A stretch of DNA of 5,074 bases from CAZCWX01 sp964502465 (GTDB lineage: Bacteria > Desulfobacterota > Binatia > Bin18): contig CAZCWX010000258.1 of assembly GCA_964502465.1 (NCBI GenBank), forward strand, positions 1 through 5,074, written 5' to 3'. The position numbers were made by a program, and so were the translations under genes. Positions 1-5,072 of this stretch are shown piece by piece (position 1 is the first letter of the stretch; each line of letters begins with the position of its first letter). A model generated the notes under the pieces. The model made no database searches. It saw only the letters and a list, made by a program, of their open reading frames with translations, and was not told the origin of the DNA.

Positions 1-4
1 CAGG

Positions 5-117
5 GAACTAACAGCAGACCTGATGAAGAAGGAATTGAGACATTCACATTGATCGTGCTCAACGTCCCACCCTTGCTCTTGAACTAACAGCAGACCTGAT
101 GAAGAAGGAATTGAGAC
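5..117 (+). CRISPR. Tail of a CRISPR array: two repeats and one spacer
   Basis: Two identical 37-bp direct repeats lie at 5-41 and 81-117, separated by a unique 39-bp spacer at 42-80. Each repeat starts GAACTAACAGCAGACC and ends GGAATTGAGAC. The 3' end ATTGAGAC resembles the 8-base 5' tag (ATTGAAAC type) of crRNAs in many type I and type III systems, so transcription is inferred to run left to right with the leader and older context outside the left edge. Bases 1-4 would be the end of a preceding spacer. Two exact 37-bp copies at CRISPR spacing are strong evidence, although only one full spacer is visible. No cas gene is in the window, so the subtype is not determined. No intact third repeat follows at the expected position near 157, but a truncated copy is found at 762. 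Confidence 0.88.
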
Positions 118-228
118 CGGTCAGCAACACGTGTAACATCTGGGGCCACACGGCTTCGTGCGCGGGAGGCGTGTCCGGGAATGGCTGGCACTTGCAGCAG
201 GCTGCATTCTCTCGTATACCGCCGGGCC

Positions 229-477
229 ATGGCGGACCGTGCGCTCGACTACCTGAAAGAACAGATCAAGTTCGAGACAGAACTGTTGAAACTCGCTACT
301 TTGGTCGCCGTCGCTGTAGGCGGCGGATCGCTCAGTCTCTTGCTTGGCGAGTTATCAAGACTGCGGCTTGGCCTGGCTGGGTTCGGATTTCTCGCTACGA
401 TGGGACTGGCCCTGGCAGTGTGGCATCTCCACCATAGCATCCGTCGCCTGACGGCGCAGATACAGGAGTCGTTATGA
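229..477 (+). CDS. Small two-helix membrane protein, function unknown
   Basis: This 82-residue protein has a charged amphipathic N-terminus (residues 1-21, DYLKEQIKFETELLKL), a first hydrophobic helix at about 22-40 containing a GGG turn, a short basic link (SRLR), a second helix at about 47-67, and a basic-amphipathic tail (HSIRRLTAQIQ). It is therefore predicted to be a hairpin in the inner membrane with both ends on the same side. No enzymatic motif is visible and I cannot assign a family. The ATG at 229 is preferred because the protein-like sequence begins there. An in-frame ATG at 181 has a GGGAGG at 164-169, 11 bases upstream, and would add 16 residues that look random. Its stop overlaps the next start by 4 bases (ATGA), suggesting translational coupling. 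It lies between intact and decayed CRISPR repeats. Confidence 0.6.
   Translation: MADRALDYLKEQIKFETELLKLATLVAVAVGGGSLSLLLGELSRLRLGLAGFGFLATMGLALAVWHLHHSIRRLTAQIQESL
464..468 (+). promoter_or_regulatory. Ribosome binding site of the 30-residue ORF
   Basis: AGGAG lies 5 bases before the ATG at 474, inside the last codons of the upstream gene. This is the best Shine-Dalgarno sequence in the left part of the window and the main reason for taking the very short downstream frame as a real gene. Confidence 0.6.
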
Positions 478-566
478 CGCTCTCAGAATGGATCGCCTTA
501 GGAATTGGGGCTGGGATTTTCACGACGTTCGTCGTGTTGTTCTGGAAAATGGCCACACAGAAATGA
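474..566 (+). CDS. 30-residue single-helix membrane peptide
   Basis: The frame encodes 30 residues: MTLSEW, then a continuous hydrophobic helix at about residues 6-24 (IALGIGAGIFTTFVVLFW), then a short polar basic end (KMATQK). It starts within the stop of the 82-residue gene (ATGA) and has an AGGAG site at ideal spacing. It therefore looks like a genuine, translationally coupled micro-gene whose product sits in the inner membrane, possibly as partner of the two-helix protein. The function is unknown. One-helix peptides of this size include toxins, assembly factors and regulators of membrane complexes, and the sequence alone does not choose between them. The glycine spacing (GIGAG) would allow close helix packing. 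Confidence 0.5.
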   Translation: MTLSEWIALGIGAGIFTTFVVLFWKMATQK

Positions 567-652
567 CACCTGCTGAATTGATTGCCGTTGCGGAGGAAGT
601 ACCGCTTCGTCAGATTCAGCGAGGGAGGAGCCCATCGATTACGAAGGGCTGA
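563..652 (+). CDS. Doubtful 29-residue frame, possible gene remnant
   Basis: A third short frame begins in another ATGA overlap with the stop of the 30-residue gene. Its first 15 or so residues (MTPAELIAVAEEVPL) look like a normal soluble protein start; after that it becomes basic and ends quickly at a TGA. No Shine-Dalgarno precedes it. A neighbouring frame is open from 577 to 699 and reads in a protein-like way (EEPIDYEGLTSGIVSIEKIG), so a longer gene disrupted by a frameshift is possible. Alternatively the overlap is chance and the frame is not translated. Nothing gene-like is seen from 700 to 761. Confidence 0.25.
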   Translation: MTPAELIAVAEEVPLRQIQRGRSPSITKG

Positions 653-761
653 CATCTGGCATCGTCAGTATCGAAAAAATCGGGCTTTGCTACTGCTGAC
701 CAATCCCCAACGGGCTAGGGAGGTGCACCCCGAAAAGCAACAATCCCACCGCCTGCCCTTC

Positions 762-796
762 GAACTAACAGCAGATGGTAAAAAAGTCAGTTGATC
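762..796 (+). repeat. Degenerate, displaced CRISPR repeat
   Basis: Bases 762-775 (GAACTAACAGCAGA) match the first 14 bases of the 37-bp CRISPR repeat exactly and in the same orientation. The rest has diverged, but it can be loosely aligned with the repeat to about 796, where TTGATC stands in place of TTGAGAC. A 14-base match by chance in a window this size is very unlikely. Terminal repeats of CRISPR arrays often decay at their 3' side, so this is best read as the old end of the array. It lies 644 bp beyond the last intact repeat, far more than one spacer. Its decayed end overlaps the last bases of cysA, which reads in the opposite direction. Confidence 0.7.
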
Positions 797-1862
797 AGCG
801 CTGGCTGTTGCCGGCGAAGACGCGGATGTGGCGCGGGCGCACGTAGACCCGGCTTTCCAGTTGCAGGTTCATGGTGGCAAAGCGCTCCTGCGAGATCTCG
901 GAGGTCAAGCGCTGGTTGGCTGAGGTGAGCAGGTCCACACGCACGAGGGGACCTGCGGAGTGGACGCGGACCACCGTGGCTTCCAGTGCCGGCAGGCCGT
1001 TGGTTTTGGTGTCGATGGTGACGTCGTAGGGGCGGATGAACACGCGGGCGTCGCCGGTGATCTGTTGGCGATCCTCAGGGAACGGCAGTGTGAACGAGCC
1101 GAATTGCACAGTGCCGGCATCGACGCGGCCGTGGAAGGTATTGACGTCGCCAAGGAAGTGCATGACGAACTCCGTCGCGGGATGGTGAAACACCTCGTCG
1201 GGCGTGCCAACCTGTTCGATCTGGCCCTGGTGCATGACTACGACGCGGTTGGCGACTTCTAAGGCCTCGTCCTGGTCGTGGGTGACGAAGACGCTGGTGA
1301 CATGCAGCTCGTCGTGCAACCGGCGCAGCCAGGCCCGCAGCTCTTTACGGACCTTCGCGTCCAGGGCACCGAACGGCTCGTCGAGCAAGAGTACCGTGGG
1401 CTCGACTGCCAAGGCGCGGGCCAGGGCGACACGCTGCCGCTGCCCGCCGGAGAGTTGTGAGGGATAGCGCTCTGCCAGCCCTTCTAGTTGCACGAGCCTG
1501 AGCAGTTCATGGACCTTGTCACGGATGGCGGATTCCGTTGGCCGCTCGCGCCGCCGCTTGACGCGCAGGCCGAAGGCAATATTTTCAAGGACGGTCATAT
1601 GCCGAAATAAGGCATAGTGTTGAAAGACGAAGCCGACCTGCCGGTCTTTCACTCTTCGATCTGTGGCGTTCTCGCCGTAAAAGAGAATGGCCCCCTGGTC
1701 CGCAAATTCCAAACCGGCAATGATACGCAAGAGAGTGGTCTTGCCCGAGCCAGACGGTCCCAGCAAGGCCACGAGATCGCCTGTCGGCACCTGGAAGCTA
1801 ACATCCTGCAGGGCAGGGAAATGGCCAAAAGTTTTCCAGACGTTCTGGACCTCGATACTCAT
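795..1862 (-). CDS. cysA: Sulfate/thiosulfate ABC transporter ATP-binding protein CysA
   Basis: This 355-residue cytoplasmic ATPase powers sulfate and thiosulfate import through the CysT/CysW channel. All nucleotide-binding motifs are intact: Walker A GPSGSGKTT at residues 35-43, the Q-loop glutamine at 81, the signature LSGGQ at 137-141, Walker B VLLLDEP at 157-163 with catalytic Glu162, the D-loop ALD at 166-168, and the switch histidine at 195 (THDQDEA). The C-terminal 110 or so residues form the TOBE-like regulatory region found in CysA/MalK-type ATPases, including the FIRPYDV and VRPRHIRVF segments. The length is close to the roughly 365 residues of the E. coli protein. Its ATG overlaps the cysW stop by 4 bases, which implies translational coupling as the last gene of the operon. 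Its stop lies beside a decayed CRISPR repeat, and no clear terminator follows. Related MalK-type ATPases serve other substrates; the gene neighbours settle sulfate here. Confidence 0.96.
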   Translation of the reverse strand: MSIEVQNVWKTFGHFPALQDVSFQVPTGDLVALLGPSGSGKTTLLRIIAGLEFADQGAILFYGENATDRRVKDRQVGFVFQHYALFRHMTVLENIAFGLRVKRRRERPTESAIRDKVHELLRLVQLEGLAERYPSQLSGGQRQRVALARALAVEPTVLLLDEPFGALDAKVRKELRAWLRRLHDELHVTSVFVTHDQDEALEVANRVVVMHQGQIEQVGTPDEVFHHPATEFVMHFLGDVNTFHGRVDAGTVQFGSFTLPFPEDRQQITGDARVFIRPYDVTIDTKTNGLPALEATVVRVHSAGPLVRVDLLTSANQRLTSEISQERFATMNLQLESRVYVRPRHIRVFAGNSQR

Positions 1863-2761
1863 ACAGATTCCTTTACCGCCGCTCTTTCATCGGCCAGGCG
1901 TTGTTGTTGGGTTTTCCACTCGACCACGCTTTTCGCGACCAGGGTGACTAATGCGAGCAGTGCCAGCAGAGAAGCGACCGCAAAAGAAGCGGCAAAGCTG
2001 TACTCGTTGTAGAGAATCTCGACGTAGAGCGGCATGGTATTCGTCTGGCCACGGATATGACCGGACACCACTGAGACGGCACCAAATTCCCCCATGGCCC
2101 GCGCATTACACAGGATGACTCCGTACAACAAACCCCATTTAATGTTTGGCAGCGTGACACGGAAAAAGGTCTGCCAGCCATTGGCGCCCAGAACGAGTGC
2201 CGCCTGTTCTTCTTCAGTGCCTTGTTCTTGCATTAAGGGGATGAGTTCACGTGCGACAAAGGGGAAGGTCACGAAGATGGTTGCCAGGATGATGCCTGGC
2301 ACAGCAAAGATGATTTTGATGTCATGTGCGGACAACCAGGGGCCGAGCCAGCCTTGCAAGCCAAACAACAGGACAAAGATCAGTCCCGAGATCACGGGAG
2401 ACACCGCAAAAGGCACATCAATCAACGTAATCAAGGTGCTTTTGCCGGTAAACTCGAACTTGGTGATCGCCCAGGCGGCTGCTACGCCAAAACTGAGATT
2501 CAGCGGTACGGCGATCACCGCGGTCAGCAGGGTGAGACGAATGGCAGCCAGGGCATCGGGTTGGCGCAAGGCGTCGAGGTAGGCGACCATACCTTTTTGT
2601 AAGGCCTGGACAAAGACTGCGACGAGAGGGACGAAGAGGAAGATGACCAAAAACACAAGCGCGAGCCCAATGAGCAGCCAACGAACACCCATCGGTTCGG
2701 TGGTGGCGCGCGGTTGGGCAGTGACTCCCGAGACGTGGCGCAGGGCGATACTGCCGGCCAT
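1859..2761 (-). CDS. cysW: Sulfate ABC transporter permease CysW
   Basis: This 300-residue inner-membrane subunit forms the sulfate channel together with CysT. A hydrophilic N-terminus of about 27 residues is followed by a first helix at about 28-52 and several further hydrophobic segments, with the motifs IDVPFAVSPVISGL at 114-127 and FPFVARELIP at 166-175 typical of CysW. The cytoplasmic EAA-type coupling loop that docks on the ATPase lies at about 183-205 (EEEQAALVLGANGWQTFFRV), followed by the conserved segment ARAMGEFGAVSVVSGHIRG at 220-238. Length matches the family (about 290 residues). The ATG at 2761 has a good GGAGAG site 9 bases upstream. It follows cysT after 26 bp and overlaps cysA by 4 bp. 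A charged C-terminal tail (QQQRLADERAAVKESV) is the only variable part. Nothing appears broken. Confidence 0.95.
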   Translation of the reverse strand: MAGSIALRHVSGVTAQPRATTEPMGVRWLLIGLALVFLVIFLFVPLVAVFVQALQKGMVAYLDALRQPDALAAIRLTLLTAVIAVPLNLSFGVAAAWAITKFEFTGKSTLITLIDVPFAVSPVISGLIFVLLFGLQGWLGPWLSAHDIKIIFAVPGIILATIFVTFPFVARELIPLMQEQGTEEEQAALVLGANGWQTFFRVTLPNIKWGLLYGVILCNARAMGEFGAVSVVSGHIRGQTNTMPLYVEILYNEYSFAASFAVASLLALLALVTLVAKSVVEWKTQQQRLADERAAVKESV

Positions 2762-2787
2762 GGGTGTCTGCTCTCCTTCTCCTGGCT

Positions 2788-3618
2788 TCAGGCTGCCAGG
2801 TGGCGTGTACTACGCCGGCGTTGCAACAGGTTGATGAACAGCATGAGGACAAACGACACCACCAGCATAACGACCGCAATGGCTGTTGCGCCGGCGTAAT
2901 CATACTGCTCCAGTTTGGTGATGATCAGCAGCGGCACGATTTCGGTGCGCATCGGCATATTCCCGGAAATAAAAACCACCGAACCGTACTCTCCTAACGC
3001 CCGGGCAAACGCGAGAGCGAACCCGGTGAGCAGAGCGGGTAACAGTGGAGGCAACAGCACCCGGGTGAAGGTTTGCCAGCGGTTCGCTCCCAGACTGGCT
3101 GCAGCTTCCTCCAGCTCCGCATCCAAATCTTCTAAGACCGGTTGTATGGTGCGTACGACGAAGGGTAAACCGATGAAGATCAACGCAACCGTGACCCCCA
3201 GCGGGGTATAGGCAATCAGAATACCCCAGGGTTCGAGATATTGGCCGATCCAGCCAGTTTTCGCGAAGATTGCGGTGAGGCTGATTCCCGCCACTGCGGT
3301 TGGTAGGGCAAAGGGGAGATCTACCAGGGCATCGACCAGCCGTTTTCCCGGAAAGGAGTAACGCACCAGGACCCATGCCACTCCTAAGCCGAACAGGGCA
3401 TTGGTGAGGGCGGCAACCAAAGAGGCAGCGAAACTGAGCCGGTAGGAAGCTAACACCCGCGGAGCGGTGACGATGGTCCAAAACTCGCCCCAACTCAAGG
3501 TGGTCGTCCTGAGGAACAGAGCGGCGAGCGGGATCAGCACAATCAGACTGAGGTACAGCAACGTGAATCCCATTGCCAAACCGAAACCGGGAAGCATACT
3601 CCTCTGCTTAAAGACCAT
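2788..3618 (-). CDS. cysT: Sulfate ABC transporter permease CysT (CysU)
   Basis: This 276-residue inner-membrane permease pairs with CysW. It shows the family pattern: LPGF near the N-terminus and a first helix at about 11-36, RYSFPGKRLVDALVDLPFAL at 86-105, LPFVVRTIQPVLE at 151-163, the EAA coupling loop at about 169-190 (EEAAASLGANRWQTF), and ARALGEYGSVVFISGN at 205-220. The start was chosen at the ATG at 3618 because alignment by eye with E. coli CysT (277 residues) begins there and a weak GAGAG lies about 10 bases upstream. The reading frame stays open back to 3765, but that extension is basic, unlike the family, and would overlap the end of sbp. The gap to sbp is 61 bp, the largest in the operon, with no obvious terminator in it. 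The gene is intact. Confidence 0.94.
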   Translation of the reverse strand: MVFKQRSMLPGFGLAMGFTLLYLSLIVLIPLAALFLRTTTLSWGEFWTIVTAPRVLASYRLSFAASLVAALTNALFGLGVAWVLVRYSFPGKRLVDALVDLPFALPTAVAGISLTAIFAKTGWIGQYLEPWGILIAYTPLGVTVALIFIGLPFVVRTIQPVLEDLDAELEEAAASLGANRWQTFTRVLLPPLLPALLTGFALAFARALGEYGSVVFISGNMPMRTEIVPLLIITKLEQYDYAGATAIAVVMLVVSFVLMLFINLLQRRRSTRHLAA

Positions 3619-3679
3619 AACCGCTGGCTCTCTCAATGAGCTTCGTGCACAGATTTCAGACATGCGCCGCAGCTTTTGC

Positions 3680-4690
3680 TCAACTCGGCTGATAGATCTG
3701 GTCAAACGTCCCACCATCAGCGAAGTGGACTTTTTGGGCTTTTTGCCAGCCGCCGAACAACTCATCGATGGTGAACAGATTCACCTGAGGAAATTGACTG
3801 GCATACTCAGCAGCCACCGACGCCAGCCGTGGACGGTAATAGTGCTTTCCCGCGATTTTCTGACCTTCCTCCGTATAAAGGTACTCCAGATACGCCTGCG
3901 CGACGGCGCGAGTCCCGCGTTTGTCTACCACCTTGTCGATAACCGTCACTGGCGGCTCAGCCAGAATACTGACTGACGGGACAATAATCTCAAATTTGTC
4001 GGGGCCCAGTTCTTTGATCGCCAGCAGCGCTTCGTTCTCCCACGAGATGAACACATCACCAATGCCGCGCTCGACGAACGTCGTGGTTGAACCGCGCGCT
4101 CCTGAGTCGAGGACCGGCACGTTTTTGTACAAACGGGCCACAAAATCTTTCGCTTTGGCTTCATCACCGCCCTGCTTTAACACATACCCCCACGCGGCGA
4201 GGTAGTTCCACCGAGCACCACCGGATGTTTTTGGATTTGGCGTGATTACTGAAACCCCTGGTTTGACCAAGTCATACCAGTCTTTGATGCCTTTGGGATT
4301 CCCTTTGCGCACCAACAGGACAATGGTCGAAATATAAGGGGCACTATTGTCCGGCAAGCGGCTCTGCCAGTCCGCAGGGATGAGGTTCGCTTTCTGATGA
4401 ATTTCGTCGATATCATAGGAAAGTGCCAGGGTAACGACATCAGCTTCCAAACCGTCGATCACCGAGCGGGCTTGCTTTGCCGCGCCGCCATGGGATTGGT
4501 TGATGGTGACGGTCTCGCCAGTTTTGCCTTGCCAGTGGGTGGCAAAGGCGGCGTTGAATTCTTGGTATAATTCTCGTGTCGGATCGTAGGACACATTGAG
4601 TATCGTGACTGCCTTTTGGGTATGGACAGGCTGAGGAAACACCAGAGCAACACTCACGGTCACAGCCAGAACCGGAACGAGGCGAATCAC
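3680..4690 (-). CDS. sbp: Periplasmic sulfate-binding protein
   Basis: This secreted protein binds sulfate in the periplasm and delivers it to CysT/CysW. From the GTG at 4690 it has 336 residues, close to E. coli Sbp (329) and CysP (338). Residues 1-24 form a signal peptide (MIRLVPVLAVTVSVALVF) without a lipobox cysteine. The mature part carries the family hallmarks SYDPTRELY at 34-42, QSHGGAAKQA at 65-74, TLALSYD at 87-93, and NPKTSGGARWNYLAAWGY from 152, which includes the Ser-Gly-Gly (156-158) that contacts sulfate in the characterised protein. Further hallmarks are LDSGARGSTTTFVERGIGD and, near the end, the ADGGTFDQIY motif. The GTG start has GGAG 10 bases upstream. An ATG at 4735 and a GTG at 4750 are in frame, but the first coincides with the predicted transcription start and the second lies upstream of it, overlapping the promoter. 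First gene of the operon. Sbp is favoured over CysP by resemblance. Confidence 0.93.
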   Translation of the reverse strand: MIRLVPVLAVTVSVALVFPQPVHTQKAVTILNVSYDPTRELYQEFNAAFATHWQGKTGETVTINQSHGGAAKQARSVIDGLEADVVTLALSYDIDEIHQKANLIPADWQSRLPDNSAPYISTIVLLVRKGNPKGIKDWYDLVKPGVSVITPNPKTSGGARWNYLAAWGYVLKQGGDEAKAKDFVARLYKNVPVLDSGARGSTTTFVERGIGDVFISWENEALLAIKELGPDKFEIIVPSVSILAEPPVTVIDKVVDKRGTRAVAQAYLEYLYTEEGQKIAGKHYYRPRLASVAAEYASQFPQVNLFTIDELFGGWQKAQKVHFADGGTFDQIYQPS

Positions 4691-4700
4691 AGTTTTTGAA

Positions 4701-4704
4701 CTCC
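4701..4704 (-). promoter_or_regulatory. Ribosome binding site supporting the GTG start of sbp
   Basis: On the minus strand GGAG (with a second AGGAG just upstream of it, at 4706-4710) lies 10 bases before the GTG at 4690. Neither the ATG at 4735 nor the GTG at 4750 has a comparable site. The site also leaves an untranslated leader of about 45 bases from the predicted transcription start, a normal length. The spacing is slightly long, so the assignment is moderate. Confidence 0.45.
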
Positions 4705-4741
4705 ACTCCTGATTCTGCACATTCGAGAGGCTCATGGTGAA

Positions 4742-4770
4742 TTTATACACTCTTTATAGAGCGTTATCAA
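4742..4770 (-). promoter_or_regulatory. Sigma70-type promoter of the sbp-cysTWA operon
   Basis: On the minus strand TTGATA (4770-4765) and TATAAA (4747-4742) are separated by exactly 17 bases. Each hexamer differs from the consensus at one position. Transcription would start near 4735, giving a leader of about 45 bases to the GTG at 4690, or a leaderless message if the ATG at 4735 is used. The -10 hexamer lies inside one arm of a perfect inverted repeat, and the -35/-10 spacer contains a palindromic core, so binding of a regulator here would occlude RNA polymerase. No other promoter of similar quality was seen between the operon genes. Confidence 0.7.
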
Positions 4771-4798
4771 GATATATTCTCTTATTAGAGTGTATAAA
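4742..4798. promoter_or_regulatory. Symmetric operator-like inverted repeat at the sbp promoter
   Basis: TTTATACACTCT at 4742-4753 and AGAGTGTATAAA at 4787-4798 are perfect 12-bp inverted copies separated by 33 bp. The inner ends also form two local palindromes of the form CTCT-N4-AGAG: CTCTTTATAGAG at 4750-4761 and CTCTTATTAGAG at 4779-4790, with centres 29 bp apart. The first lies between the -35 and -10 hexamers, the second just upstream of the -35. This is the layout of a dimer-binding repressor with two sites. The regulator is not in the window and I do not recognise the motif as a known CysB, CymR or other sulfur-regulator site. A transcript hairpin is less likely because the repeat lies at and upstream of the start of transcription. 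Confidence 0.6.
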
Positions 4799-4943
4799 AT
4801 GAAAAAAGCCTCACCATGCAGGACCAAGCCAGTGGTCCCAACCAGTATCAGTCTGCTAGAGAGAGGAAAAAATCAGGGAAAGCTGGAGGAAGAGGGCAGA
4901 AGACACCTCCGTTGAGCGCCTCCTGGGGGAGAGAATAGCTTTT

Positions 4944-5072
4944 TTACGCGGTCTGTGGAGTGTTTGTGGAGAGAGTACGACCAGAGTGAGAACTTTCAGC
5001 CTGTGTCTGGTCGTGGCACATCTCAATCATGACCATCCAGATAATCTTGTGAATGTCCTCGCAGGCAACGAG
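4944..5072 (-). CDS. Possible 3' end of an unidentified gene (partial)
   Basis: A minus-strand frame is open from the right edge to a TAA at 4944-4946 and would give the last 42 residues of a protein that begins outside the window. The visible part starts with a mixed hydrophobic segment (DIHKIIWMVMIEMCHDQTQ) and ends in a polar tail rich in Ser and Thr. I do not recognise it. An open stretch of 42 codons can easily arise by chance, so the call is weak. If real, the gene would read in the same direction as the sulfate operon, with about 200 bp between its stop and the sbp promoter. Confidence 0.25.
   Translation of the reverse strand, partial: LVACEDIHKIIWMVMIEMCHDQTQAESSHSGRTLSTNTPQTA
4977..5014. 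repeat. 9-bp perfect inverted repeat
   Basis: ACGACCAGA at 4977-4985 and TCTGGTCGT at 5006-5014 are perfect inverted copies around a 20-base loop. There is no T-run on the correct side for an intrinsic terminator on either strand. It lies inside the doubtful partial frame at the right edge. Its role is unknown: protein site, transcript hairpin or chance. Confidence 0.4.

Noticed and set aside
99..437. 112-codon plus-strand frame starting inside the second CRISPR repeat
   Set aside because: It begins in the repeat and runs out of frame through the better-supported two-helix membrane gene, with random-looking composition.
119..701. 8-bp inverted repeat (GGTCAGCA at 119, TGCTGACC at 694) as ends of a mobile element
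   Set aside because: It is short, not at matching distances from the repeat remnants, and has no transposase between; chance is sufficient.
780..800. Intrinsic terminator for the operon just after cysA (six T on the minus strand at 785-780)
   Set aside because: No stable GC-rich stem immediately precedes the T-run; only short palindromes such as CAGCGCTG are present.
2094..2582. Long open frame on the plus strand opposite cysW (162 codons)
   Set aside because: It lies wholly antisense to the clearly conserved cysW and has no family resemblance or ribosome binding site; such frames are a by-product of codon composition.
3619..3765. N-terminal extension of cysT into sbp
   Set aside because: The frame is open, but family alignment begins at the ATG at 3618 and the extra 49 residues are basic and unlike any CysT N-terminus.
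3467..3976. Plus-strand open frame of 169 codons opposite cysT and sbp
   Set aside because: It spans the ends of two well-supported genes on the other strand and reads as non-protein-like sequence.
4802..4838. Terminator on the minus strand formed by GGACCA/TGGTCC and the six-T run
   Set aside because: The 6-bp stem lies 13 bases from the T-run, too far for a normal intrinsic terminator.
4736..4860. SAM or other sulfur-related riboswitch upstream of sbp
   Set aside because: The leader after the predicted transcription start is only about 45 bases and shows none of the paired structure of known SAM riboswitches.
4799..4915. 38-residue plus-strand frame starting right after TATAAA
   Set aside because: The ATG is adjacent to the -10-like sequence, there is no ribosome binding site or -35 at proper spacing, and the product is low-complexity and charged.
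4816..4938. 40-residue plus-strand frame
   Set aside because: It has no ribosome binding site, is composed of polar low-complexity residues, and overlaps another equally weak frame.
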